The notes below the pieces were generated by a model. The model was not told where the DNA came from. It made no database searches and saw nothing but the letters and a program-made list of their open reading frames with translations. From Rhytidiadelphus loreus (Eukaryota > Streptophyta > Bryopsida > Hypnales > Hylocomiaceae), in assembly GCA_947034895.1 (NCBI GenBank), contig OX344765.1, positions 2,361,001 to 2,425,000 of the forward strand: a stretch of 64,000 bases of DNA. Direction: 5' to 3'. A program made the position numbers and the translations under genes. Shown here piece after piece: positions 1 through 10,589 of the stretch (the first letter of the stretch is position 1; the number at the start of each line of letters is the position of its first letter).

Positions 1-314
1 CCTCTTACTTTCAAATCTTTCTTTGATTACAATTAATAGCCATGTTCACTTATTTTGCATTTGCGAGGACGCATAGCACATTCCCCGGCACATTCAATAC
101 AAAATCATTTGATCGTAGCATGCATATACAAATTGTTGCCAAATCTTGAATTCTTCTATCACTAGTAGAAAATCTGCGTCCAAATCAACAAAAAATAGAC
201 AAGAAAGTGTTGATTTTGTTAGTTCATTTTCTGTTGATTTTGATGTGTTGACTTGGACACTATGAAACAAGAAAGTGTTGATTTTTTTGTTACAGTTTTT
301 GTTAATTTGGTCAA

Positions 315-499
315 TAATTTTTTTTTTTTTTTAAATTAAAAAATTAATTTTTTTTAAATGCCATGTGGCAAAGCCACGTCGCACCACATGGCAACCCGCC
401 ATGTGGCACACCAATGCCACGTAGGCGGCCACCACCGTGGAGGTTCAAACCTTGGACCTCACAGTTGGGGTCCAAGACTCTAACCATTGAGCCAACCCG
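315..499 (-). mobile_element. tRNA-derived SINE-like element
   Basis: Read on the minus strand from about 499, the sequence has an A-box-like TGGCTCAATGGTTAGAG. About 30 nt further on there is a B-box-like GGTTTGAACC, the spacing of an internal RNA polymerase III promoter. A GC-rich body with repeated CCACATGGC words follows, and the unit ends in a long A-tract (T-tract on the plus strand, 315-350). It sits inside the CACTA-like element at the outer end of a hairpin arm. I found no clear target duplication. Short open frames here (344-691 minus, 363-611 plus) are not genes. Confidence 0.55.
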
Positions 500-1000
500 A
501 ATTCTACATGTTATAATGAAAATTAGAATTACATTTATATTGTTTTCCATTTTTTTTGTAAGAACAGAAGACTTTGGTGACCTTTTTGGCATAGTAAAAC
601 ACTTTTTTTGAAAAAACTTTGAACTAATAAAAGTTAGATAATCAAGCTGAATTTCACCTCCAAAAATCCGTTTGACATTTGAAGTCTCCAATCAAAAGTT
701 ATGAACAAAATTCAGAGCGGGTGTTTAAAAATGTCAACGAAAAATTTCATTTCAACCCCTCTCTGAATTTTGTCCATAACTTTTGATTGAAGACTTTAAA
801 TGTTAAACGTATTTTTGGAGATGAAAGTTAGCTTGATTGTCTAACTTTTCTTAGTTCAAAGTTTCTTGAAAAAACATATTTTACTATTCCAAAACGGTCA
901 CCAAATCCTGCTGTTCTTCCAAAAAAAAAAAAAAATGCAAAAACAATATAAATGTAATTCAAACTCTACAATAGACATGTAGTTCTTGAATTAATAATTT
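500..1000. repeat. Long imperfect hairpin, first of two
   Basis: Arms of roughly 235 nt (about 500-735 and 765-1000) are inverted copies of each other. The shared core runs through CACCTCCAAAAATCCG, GAAGTCTCCAAT and AAAAGTTATG. A short spacer lies at about 740-765. RNA from either strand would fold into a long, nearly continuous duplex. The same core occurs in the next hairpin and in the one at 57 kb. Confidence 0.8.
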
Positions 1001-1004
1001 TGTG

Positions 1005-1380
1005 TGTTTTGTAAGAACAACAGACTTTGGTGACCATTTTGGCATAGTAAAATTTTTTTTTCAAGAAACTTTGAACTAAGAAAAGTTAGATAATTAAGCT
1101 AATTTTCACCTCCAAAAATCCATTTGACATTTGAAGTCTCCAATTAAAAGTTATAAATAAAATTCAGAGCGGGGTTGAAATGGACCTTTTTGTTGACATT
1201 TTTAAACACCCGCTCTGAATTTTGTCTATAACTTTTTATTGGAGACTTCAAATGTCAAACGGATTTTTGGAGGTGAAATTCAGCTTTATTGTCTAACCTT
1301 TCTTAGTTCAAAGTTTTTTCAAAAAAAGTGTTTTACTATGCCAAAAAGGTCACCAAAGTCTGCTGAGTTCAAAAAACACA
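1005..1380. repeat. Long imperfect hairpin, second of two
   Basis: This is a second inverted pair built from the same core as the preceding hairpin (arms about 1005-1190 and 1195-1380). It starts at AAGAACAACAGACTTTGGTG and ends at the inverse, CACCAAAGTCTGCTG. The element therefore contains four alternating copies of one arm. Confidence 0.8.
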
Positions 1381-1692
1381 GAATTGTGAGTAAAAAAGTG
1401 TTAAATTGTTGATTGTTTTGTTGATTTGAACGTTGACCTACCAAAAGTAACAAAAAAATTTAACCATTTTGTTACGTTGTGCTAATTCAACAAAAAATTG
1501 TGAAAATGAACAAAAAAGTGTTTATAGTTTTGTTGATTTGGACATTGTACTACCAAAATTAACAAAAAAAATTTAACCGTTTTGTTACCTTGTGCCAAAT
1601 CAACAAAAAATTGTGAAAATGGTCGATACAGTGCCCACATTAACAAAAAATTGATGATTTTTTGTTGATCTGGACATCATTTTCTACTAATA

Positions 1693-3389
1693 TATTACTA
1701 CAAAAAAAGACTAATATTATAGGACAGAAGGGAGTACATATAAGCTTACTACATAGCTTGGCAACCCTGGCAAAGTATCAAGAATGACTCTCTATTGTTA
1801 TAAAAATATGAATGGTACAACTTGATGCTTCTATGACTTAAAAGCTATGAGGAATAGATGGTTGTGCAATGTGACTCAGTGATGAGTATCAACAATGATA
1901 GGAAAGGGTTAACTTATGTGGAAGAGCCTTGCCTACCAAGTTGATGAGTGAATGCAATTTGAATGTGTGACAATGGAGCATCACACCCCATATACTCTAA
2001 AATTGCCAACTTAAGCTCAAATATTCATTTGTATTTGACATTATAGGAAATGTAGACCTTGCATTGGGTTGCTTGACTACATGAAAATGCACAATTATAG
2101 AAAAAATAAATATTGTTTGGCCCACATGATCATATATGTGTACCACACAAGATTAAGAACAAAAAAAAAATTCAATTTTCTTTTTTTTTTAAAAAGAAAA
2201 AATAAGCTTTTTTCCCTTGGATTTGCATATCAATCGAAAGTCAACAACCCTCCACAGGGGTCAAATTTTCTCTAATAAGAGTCTTCTAAAGTTTCGCACC
2301 ATTATGGTGTGTTCATGCTCCATATTTGCAAAGAGGGCATTCCAAGGTTTTAGGGACTAAAGAATTTTAAAGAGTGGTTAGGTTTGGTCACTTTAGTGGG
2401 ATGCTAAATTTGGTAGGAAATTTTTGGTTAAGTAGTGCACATGAGAGATGTTTGTTAAGTAGTTGTATACACTGGGAGCTTTAGTGGAATCACCCCAAGG
2501 TAACAAATAATTGTTATTCCTTCTTCAACCCGCTTTGCAAAGGTTAACGAATGTTTGGGGGATAAACTTTACCCCTCCTTTATCCTTCATTATTTTTTGT
2601 ACCTATTACGCCAAGATGATGTTCATTCTCCCACTACAATTTCTAAAGCAAAACCTACGGATAAATGAATTCTCTTGGGGTTATGCAAATTTGCTTGGTC
2701 AGGAGAGACTGAATTCCACCCCCTTGAAATTAATGAAATTAATCCCTGTGAGGCTGTGATTGACAATCATGGCCATGCTGGCAGATGCGCAAGGGAAGGA
2801 GCAGGTGCTTGGCACAGGCCGTTTGTGCTTGTGAGAAGTTTTTTTTGCAGGTAATCAAAACCATACACATCAATGCTCAGTGCTCAGTGGCTGGTTTGTC
2901 TTGTTGAAATTTTTGAAAAAAAAAAAATTTAATTCATTTAAAAGACAAACATGAGAAATGGAGAGAGCAATTGAAATTTTATTTTTTGGACAAAGTATGA
3001 ATTTTTGAAGTGTGCTACCCAATTAGCCCCAAAGAGTTTGAAGAAATTTAAATTTTAAAAAAAAAAATGAGTTTACACTAGAAAGGTGTAAGTGTCCTAT
3101 GACAATCACTAATAACTCCATGACCATCTCCCAAGGCATTGATTATGATCACAAATTAGCCTAATGTAGTCCTAATTCCATTTATTAGAAAAAGTTTGAC
3201 ATAAGTTGATGTAAGACTCTAATGGGTGATTTTATAAGTGATTACATTAGGCAATTTACATGTCATGGGCTGGTTTACCTTATATGAGATACTTGGTAAG
3301 GAAATATAATCAAATACTTGAATATTTTTATTGAAAATGAATGTCTTGATTGTAATTGTATCCCTTACATTTCAAACCCTTTTGGGGGC
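1693..3389. other. Gene-free AT-rich stretch
   Basis: No gene is supportable. A Stowaway-like terminus (GGACAGAAGGGAGTA, 1720-1734) lies just outside the CACTA-like element. A short GC-richer patch at 2765-2845 has a small open frame but no start, splice or family support. The rest is poly-A/T-rich sequence. Confidence 0.6.
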
Positions 3390-4692
3390 CCTACAAAAAA
3401 CTAGGCAATTACACTTACAAGGTCATATTTGTATGAAAAAGTGTCCAAAATGGTGGTGCCTCTTTGGATTCATTCTTCAATTCAAGTTAGTACATGCTTG
3501 AAAATTTTCAAATCATTTGGAATTGTACAACATATAGGAAAAACATAGTAAATACAAAGACATAGAGTATGATTCAAAATACTAAATTGTTAAGAATTTA
3601 GTTAGGAAATAGAAAAATTTGTTTTTTCAAAGATATTGAAAACTGAGTTAAATAAACGGGACTTCAAAGTTTATTTCAGAGTAGAGATTCCATGACTACT
3701 TGCAAACTAAAACTCTTCATAATTTTCATCTTATTAATCAAAATTTGATTGATTCAAAGCTTTCCAAATATAAATAAATCTAGAGAACTAATTTCAAATT
3801 TTTATTTTCTTAAAAAAGTAATTTTTTTAGATCTACCCAAATTTCCCTCCTTAAGAAAAAAACTACATATCATGCAATAACTTTTTATCCATGTAGTCAA
3901 AAGTTATGAAAATTGTTGGACCTTAACCCCTAAATGCCCAAGGCATGTTTTCAGCTTCCTGAAAACTGCTCTAAATTGAACAAAATGCCAACATTTTGAT
4001 AAGATGTTTCAATTTTTCTGAAATTGTAACCGTACAAATTCAAACTAGACTTGTTAGAGATTGCATCGGAAAAGAAAGCACAACAATATCACTTATGAAG
4101 TGAAAGATTATAACGTTTGATTATGAGCGTGCTAAAATTGCAAAAAAGAATTGAAGTCTTTTTTGCAAATCAAATCCAAAAAGTTGATGACCAAAAAAAT
4201 ATGAGGTTAACAGGCCTAACTTGAAGAACCCAAATCAATTTACGACTTCTCAAAATTCACTCTACAAATTTTTTAAATGAATTTAGAATGTGATTTTTTC
4301 TCCAAGATCTAGTGTATTTGAGGCTCATTTCCAAGAGCTCTTAACACTATGGAAAGTCAAGATTGCACAGGGTACCCGTGCACAAAATCTCTTATAGAAA
4401 AATCATTGTCATTTATTTTCAAGATCGGACTTTTGGAGGCAAAACTAGACTTCAAGAAGAACATTTAAAAAATATAAACTACTAAAAATAGCAAATTGGC
4501 TAGGATTTATTTAACTTAAAAGTTTTGCAAACACCATATTTTGGTGCCTTGGGCATTTAGGGGTTAAAGCTATTCCTTGACCACATATTGTGTGAAAATT
4601 TCACAGAAATAAAATGAAAACTCTATTTGAGGTGAGCTACCCCAAAAATCTATAATGCCAAAAAAACATTGTTTTGGGGCTTTCAGGGTTAA
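3390..4692. mobile_element. Dispersed repeat, copy A (carries a nested insertion)
   Basis: This aligns by eye along most of its length with 8370-9096. Shared words include TTTGTATGAAAAA-TGTCCAAAATGG, ACATATCATGCAATAACTTTT and AGTCAAAAGTTATGAAAATT. Its right end is CTTTCAGGG followed by TTAA (4689-4692). It is interrupted by the 645-bp element at 3923-4567. The left end could not be placed. No coding capacity is visible. Confidence 0.6.
3923..4567. mobile_element. Nested TTAA-flanked element with perfect terminal inverted repeats (piggyBac-like MITE)
   Basis: The two ends are perfect 23-nt inverted copies (3923-3945 and 4545-4567), each beginning with TTAA then CCCCTAAATGCCC. The homologous repeat at 8.9 kb reads through the site as GGGCC-TTAA-AGCTA, with a single TTAA at 8971-8974. 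This shows that the TTAA was duplicated on insertion and that the element proper is about 637 bp. TTAA duplication with CCC-starting ends is the signature of the piggyBac superfamily. No transposase is present. Confidence 0.75.
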
Positions 4693-5180
4693 ATTTGCAT
4701 GAGGCCCGTTCGGCATTCTCTAGAAAGTTGTTTCAACATTTATTTGTTTCCTTCCTCACTCTCTCTCTCAAAGTTATTTTTTTTTTAAATCAACTTTTAT
4801 TATTTATTTAATTTTGGTCGGCAGTCAGTCGGGTAAGGATATTTGTAAATCACCATCCATCCACAAGGTTGCGTGCCGCACCACTACCTCCATATCACTC
4901 AGTGAGACAAGTGTCTCCTTTACCTTATCATCTAGTTGTGAAGCATTCCTTCAAAAGTTATTTTCTTGACTGTCGAACCCACTCGCAGTTTCGCAGTTCT
5001 TTTCGAAGCGGCAGCAAGCGCGTACGTAACTGAACTTCGACAGCAATTGCAATTCTAACAACGTCGGTGTGCTCAGCCTGTCAATATTAACTTTTACTTA
5101 AGTTCATTATGGTAATCGAGAGCGATCTACTTTGTCTTCAAGAATGAAATAAGTATCAGGAAAGCCTCGCTTCACTTGAG
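4693..5180. other. Gene-free stretch leading into the TIR gene leader
   Basis: AT-rich up to about 4820, then a sharp rise in GC from about 4850, marking the start of the TIR gene's upstream region. No reading frame is supportable here. Confidence 0.5.
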
Positions 5181-5189
5181 CATCGATCT

Positions 5190-5915
5190 CCAGGTCCTTT
5201 CGTGGATGGCTTGAAGGCAGAGTTAGCTTAGGATTCCGACAATTGTGTCGAATTTGTCTGTTGTCCTCGCAAGTAGTATCTTCGCTCGCAGTACTGATTT
5301 GCAACACAATCTTGCAAAACACATTTCTATTTCTGCACCGAATCGTGCGTCACTGATTCTGAAGTATTTATATTAGTCTGGAAGTAAAAAGGTGTCTGGA
5401 AACCAGTCCATCAGCAGCAGAGCATCTCCTGCATCGTTGATGACCGGCTTGAATGGAGAGTGAGTTTAGCGTTCCTTCAATTGTTCCAATCTTGTCTACA
5501 ATCTTAATAGTTTCGTCCAAGTGTTGCTTTTCAACTACATTTTGCAAGAGACCTTCCTGGTTTTGTACCGACAATGGTCTCACGTACTGAGGCTGAAAGT
5601 ATTTAGTCTTGCAATTGAAGAGAGAAAATTGTGAATGGAGAGTTAGTTTAGAATTCCGACCCTTGTTCCAAACCTGTCTACATTGATGTTGAACACAAGC
5701 TTGCAAAATTTCTTTCTATTTCTGTACCGACTCTTGTCTCACTCACTCACTGAGGCTGAAGTATTTCGTCTTGAAGGAAGAAAGGAGTCTGGAGCAGCAT
5801 CCGCCAGCAGAACATCGTCCGACTCTTTGACGACCGACTTGAATGCAGAGTTTACTTACTTTAGAGTTCCGCCAATTGCTCCAACCTTGTCTACTATCCT
5901 ACTAATTTCGTCGAA
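5190..5915 (+). repeat. Four degenerate direct repeats in the leader of the TIR gene
   Basis: A block of the type CTTGAATG-AGAGTTAGTTTAG-ATTCCG-CAATTG-TCCAA-CTTGTCTAC recurs at about 5210, 5445, 5625 and 5836. It is preceded in three copies by CTTGCAAAA...TTCTATTTCTG-ACCGA and TGAGGCTGAA-GTATTT. The spacing is about 180-235 bp. The copies are diverged by substitutions and small indels. Open frames on both strands here are not conserved between copies, so I treat the array as non-coding, probably promoter or 5' UTR. Confidence 0.65.
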
Positions 5916-5975
5916 GCTTCCTTGTTTAGGATTGATCCAGAATTTTCAAAGCTTGTGATCACCCCGTCCTCTGCC

Positions 5976-6743
5976 ATGTCCACCACAGTAGAAATCGAGC
6001 CGGTGTCGTCCGAGGAAGATCTCCTCGAACACGTCCAGGAGGCCACCACAGGAGACATCGAGGCGATGCATTGTGAAAAAGATCGTCTCCTCGCAACCCT
6101 CCGAGAGCTTCCGCTGAGATCCAGGCACCGGATCTTCCTAAGCCACAGCGGAGCCCAAAAGAACTTCGTGGAGCAACTGTGCTTGGACTTGGAGCAGCAA
6201 CTCCACCTCAAGCCCTTCTTCGACAAGCGTCCCGACAGTCTTCCCAAGGGCGAAGCCTTCGCGCAGTACATCTTCCAAGCCGCGCAGCAGTGTGAGCTCG
6301 CGATCGTGGTGGTGTCGGAGGAGTATTTCAGTCGGAGCAAGTGGCCCATGCTGGAGCTTTCGGTGCTTGTGCAGTCGAGTGAACGCAAGATTTTACCCTT
6401 ATTTTTTGGCTTGTCGTGCAAGGAGTTCGGGGATGCGGAGCGAAGAGCGAGATGGTTTCAGACGTGGGACACCTGGGCGCAAATTGATCCTCGCGTGAGT
6501 GTGGAGGATTGGAAGCTTGCGTTGCGGGAGGTGGATCGGAGAAATGGTCTGGAGTTTGTGGCGGCCGTCGGGGAGGTGGGCTTCCGGAAGGAGGTTTTGA
6601 CGACTGTTTCTGCCATCATACTGCCCGAGGCGGTGGACGTCAAGCTGGAGGTGAGGATCGAACCCGAAATCAACGTAAGAAAAGGACATCATAACATGAT
6701 GGGGCTGCGTCAGTGTTATGATGTCCTTTTCTTAGACCCTTGA
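5976..6743 (+). CDS. TIR-domain protein, TIR-only or truncated
   Basis: From the ATG at 5976 the frame gives 255 residues. Residues about 52-200 are a TIR domain. RIFLSHSG opens the first strand, PFFD and LPKGEAF follow, and AIVVVSEEYFSRSKW-PMLEL carries the Glu (about residue 127) at the position of the catalytic Glu of NAD-cleaving plant TIRs. About 50 acidic residues precede the domain. No NB-ARC, TPR or LRR frame follows; the sequence becomes AT-rich after 6743. The last residues come from a perfect inverted repeat whose left arm starts at a possible splice donor (AAC-GTAAGA, 6674), so the true exon may end there and the stop at 6743 may be an intron stop. In the family, TIR proteins act in immune signalling. 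Whether this is a complete TIR-only gene or a truncated receptor cannot be decided here. Confidence 0.75.
   Translation: MSTTVEIEPVSSEEDLLEHVQEATTGDIEAMHCEKDRLLATLRELPLRSRHRIFLSHSGAQKNFVEQLCLDLEQQLHLKPFFDKRPDSLPKGEAFAQYIFQAAQQCELAIVVVSEEYFSRSKWPMLELSVLVQSSERKILPLFFGLSCKEFGDAERRARWFQTWDTWAQIDPRVSVEDWKLALREVDRRNGLEFVAAVGEVGFRKEVLTTVSAIILPEAVDVKLEVRIEPEINVRKGHHNMMGLRQCYDVLFLDP
6676..6734. repeat. Perfect 21-bp inverted repeat with 17-nt loop
   Basis: Arms 6676-6696 and 6714-6734 are exact reverse complements; the loop is 6697-6713. The left arm begins inside the possible splice donor of the TIR exon (GTAAGAAAAGG) and the right arm ends at TTCTTA. The structure lies in the last codons of the open frame. 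Confidence 0.9.
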
Positions 6744-8172
6744 TTAGACTCTTGACTAAGCATGATTGAAGAAGGAGCTCTAACCATTCAGGTTATGTTG
6801 TGGAAGCACAACCTTCTGAACGAAATAATATCCCTTGCTACTTGTGTGCATTCATCTAATATTCATTATTAGAAAATTCTACTTTCATTCATTTCCTTCA
6901 TTGAATTATTCCTTGACATGATATTGTTTGGAGTGGTGACAATGTGCAATATTGTTTATTATTTGTGATTTCATCCTTTCAGAAATTCAATATAGTAGGG
7001 TTGTAAGGGTGGAGAATACCTAACTATTATCAATTATCTACTATAAGTGGGATTTAGTATATTTCATAAATATACATTATTAACAAGGTTTTTCTTCTTG
7101 TTTTGAATATGAACAAGGTTCTCTTGGCGAGTGTATTCTCAAATGTACAATTTTTTACGTAGTTTTTGCTTTTTTATTTTTTTTATTATTTTTTGAAGTC
7201 CTTGTTCCTATCTTTAAATATTTTGTAATCGATAAATGAGTGATGGAATTTTCAAACATTCAATGTACCTTTTTTTGTTAAGAAATTGAAAGTTCAAAAT
7301 TCAACCTATTGCAAGGTTACTCCAATTTCTAAGTTTGATATCAATCCACATTTTGTCTAATGCAAAATATAATTTCAAAAGTTTTCATATGCATGATTAT
7401 TCACATTTATAAAATTTGAAATCAAAATTCTACATCATTTGACTTAAGATCATGAGTTATTTCAATAAATAAGTGCTAGAAATCACAAGCCTTTACAACA
7501 TTATATGCTAGTATTGAAGATAAATCAAAGTTCTATTTATTTATTTATATTGTATTTATATAGTATTTCTAAATTGAAATGTTACAAATCTATACTAAAG
7601 TCAATTAATCATTTTCTAATTTTTTACCAACCAAGTATTCTACACCTTCCAATATTCAACACACAAAATTGTGTACCATAAAATATTAGTAGCTCTGGAA
7701 TTCAACTATCTAATATTTAATTAAAGTAAAAAAGAAAGGTTAGGGAGGACTAAAATATAAATTGTGTTATACATGCAACCATTCTAAATTGAACACGGTA
7801 TGGACATATGACAAGGTTTGGATACTTCATTTAATGTTTTCCAAGAGCACAAGAGGTTATTTATTTTTGGAATACATAGAATGTTAAGACACAATTGCCA
7901 TATATGACCAACACATGTTACCAAAGAAAGATATTGTGATTCCTCGTGTGTCAAGTACAATTTCCAAATATTAGACTAGGGATAAGGATTAAGATTTTAA
8001 AATTCAAGCACATCTATGTACAAAAAAATATTAAAGTAGGACAAATTGTTGAAAACGTCCATTGTCAAAAAGTTGTTGAGCCTTGAGGGGTTAAAGAGAA
8101 AATGTAAAAGTTAATTTTGGTGCAATTGTTTGTTCTAATTAGTTACCACTTTCCTAATTACTAAAAGTTGAA
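6744..8172. other. Gene-free AT-rich stretch
   Basis: No coding region, RNA gene or intact element is recognised. A solo right end of the TTAA family (CCTTGAGGGGTTAA, 8081-8094) lies near the right side. Confidence 0.6.
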
Positions 8173-9096
8173 TTAATCCCTAAACGTTAGAGACTATGTT
8201 TTCACCAAAACTGCTCCAAAATTGTCATTTCTAGGACAAGAAATTCTTAGAAACATGTAACCATAGAATCTTGTAGTACATTGGTTTGAGAAGATTTGAA
8301 TTTTTTTTAGAAGTTTCCACCGTGTTATTGCAAGATATTAGTATTTGAAATAACAAAAAAAAATTTGGCCTTGCAAAAAATTGGGAAGCTACACTTCACA
8401 AGGTCACATTTGTATGAAAAATGTCCAAAATGGTTGTTATTCTATATATTCCTTCTTCAAGACAAGTTGGCTACATGCATGAAAAATTTCAAACCATTTG
8501 AATTGTACAACATATAGGAAAAAAATAGTAAGTAGAAAGTAGTAGAAAATGATTAAAAATACTAAATTTTTAATCATTTATTTATAGAATTGAAAAATGC
8601 CAATCCCAATGGTTATAATGTTGTAATAAAAAATATACACCTAATGTTTTTATTTTTTTCCAAAAATATTTAAAATAGAGTTAAATAAAGGACTTCAAAG
8701 TTTATTTTAGAGCAGAGATTCTATAACTACCCATAAACTAATCCAAACTAAAATTCCTCATAACTTTCATCTCATTAATCAAAATGGAATGATTTAGAGC
8801 TTACCACATACATAAAAATCTAGAGAATCAATTTCAAATTTTTATTTATTTAAAAATTCATTTTCAAAGAAGTTTATTTTCTACCCAGGTTGACTGCCAA
8901 ACACTAAAAATTACATATCATGCAATAACTTTTGAAACATGTAGTCAAAAGTTATGAAAATTTTTGGGCCTTAAAGCTACTCTTTGGGCACATGTTGTGT
9001 GGATATTTCAAAGAAAAAAAAGAAAAATTCCATTCGTAATGAGCTACCCAAAATCGCTATGTTGTCAAAAATGCAGTTTGATCCTTTAGGGGTTAA
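8173..9096. mobile_element. TTAA-flanked repeat, copy B (empty site for the nested element)
   Basis: The left end is TTAA-TCCCTAAACG and the right end is GATCCTTTAGGGG-TTAA, so the outer element has the same kind of CCCCTAAA terminus and TTAA flanks as the nested one in copy A. The interior from about 8370 matches copy A, but the 645-bp insertion is absent: a single TTAA is present at 8971-8974. No open frame of interest. Confidence 0.6.
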
Positions 9097-9498
9097 GGTA
9101 GACATATCCAATACCATCCATCTAACAATTTTTCCATTCACGTACTAGATGTATTCATTTGTGCTCTATACTTTATTGTATGGCACTAATATATGAGGAC
9201 AAAATTGAGTATTAGGTGATAATGGGTTGAAGGTTCAATAAAATTGAAGTAAATGATATATTTTTATAAAGATATAAGCATAAAATTATGCAAGAATTCA
9301 AAAGACAATTCATGTATTAAATAATTAGGAGCTACAATGGAAGAACTAAATGTTCAACATATTTGCCTTATTTAGGTGGTAAAAATTTGTAAGGTTGCAA
9401 AAAATATTTTTAGAATTCTTAATATTAGTCCAAATCTAATCTTCCTATTGAACAAAAGTTTCATCCACTTTGAGTATTTTTTCCTTCTAATACTTTCA

Positions 9499-10015
9499 CT
9501 CCCTCCATACCAAAATGATCTTATTGGCCTTAATTTCTTTTGTCCCAAAATGATCTTCCTATTGCACTTTATATTGTTGCTAATTGGTCAAATTGAACTT
9601 TCGATTGCTATCTTGGACCAATAAAACAACTCCAAGTAGTAGTTCTCACTCCCATCCATACAATCATCAATCAAAAAATAAATGAAATGACTAAAGGGAT
9701 CATACAACATTGTTTGTTCTTATTTTTTGCATTTCTTTGATGGTGTTGCCCAATTGAAGGAGATCAAGCTTTAGAAGGTAGAATAAAGGTCCACACATGG
9801 TCTTAGGCCCATACTAAGTACCAACAAAATGATGACCTCATACTCAGCAATTAAGTGCCCACTCATGCTATTTGAAAATGCCACCAAAATTCTACTCTTT
9901 AGTACTTTAAAAGTGCACTTTGAAAAGGGCTCTTAAACTCAAAATTTCTTGGACAATAGTGATATATTGAGCTCTACTTGCATTGCAAAACATGTTTAAA
10001 AAATGTAGCCTTAAT
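9499..10015. mobile_element. Stowaway-like element, right end degraded
   Basis: The left end reads CACTCCCTCCATACCAAAATG. The interior is homologous to the better preserved copy at 17440-17989 (for example CAAAATGATGACCTCATACTCA and AAGTGCCCA). The right terminus is not recognisable. The small open frame at 9376-9624 crosses the end and is not a gene. Confidence 0.55.
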
Positions 10016-10589
10016 CCGCTGAACATATTTTTTAATTCCAAGCAGTGTAGAAAGTAATCCATTATATAGGTTTCTGCTGCAATTAAAGGTTGTGAGTTCC
10101 CTATTGTTCCCTTGCGTTGTGATCCCTGCCACTCAGCCTACTAACGTGTTCGAGAGCCGTCTACATTAGCAGGTATTAAAAAAATATTATTTTAATTATT
10201 ATTAATTTTTTTCTCGATAGTACATGATGGTTCCCAGCAACGGGAACAGTCTGAAACGGCCCTCCCAAAGGGCTAAATCCCATGTAATGCTTGTAGGAAC
10301 AATGATGCTATTTACATTTGTAGCCATCAACATACATGCTAAATATAAACCAGAATATAAATTAGAAATCAATTTTTTCATTCAAATGCATATATACACA
10401 TCCAAAAAGAGTGATATCATTTCATTTTGTAGTAATTTAGTAATTCATCCATTGAAAAAGTGATAAGTATAACCAAATATTTCCTAAAATAAATGGAGTA
10501 ATTTATTGCTCAAAAAAATGTGTTTATGAGGGATTAGATTGAAACTCCAATATTACATAATAGGATTTGTCTAAGCTAAATTTAGACTT
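10016..10589. other. Gene-free stretch with a GC-rich repeat fragment
   Basis: A fragment at about 10225-10275 (GGTTCCCAGCAACGGGAAC ... GGCCCTCCC) resembles the GC-rich termini seen at 25.6 and 58.0 kb. Nothing else is recognised. Confidence 0.4.

Larger units (their letters stand above)
160..1692. mobile_element. CACTA-like non-autonomous DNA transposon
   Basis: The left end reads CACTAGTAGAAAAT. The right end is its degenerate inverse, TTTTCTACTAATA. Subterminal sequence (about 35 bp, TCC-A-ATCAACAAAAAAT) is also inverted between the two ends. A TAT triplet sits on both outer sides (157-159 and 1693-1695), as expected for the 3-bp target duplication of CACTA/EnSpm elements. No transposase frame is visible. 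The interior holds two long hairpins, many AACAAAAAA/TTGATTTTTTGTT subterminal-like repeats and an inserted SINE-like unit. The termini are plain; the superfamily is inferred from the CACTA start and the 3-bp duplication. Confidence 0.7.

Noticed and set aside
344..691. Open frames on both strands at the window start
   Set aside because: They run through a SINE-like body and a hairpin arm; no start context or protein character.
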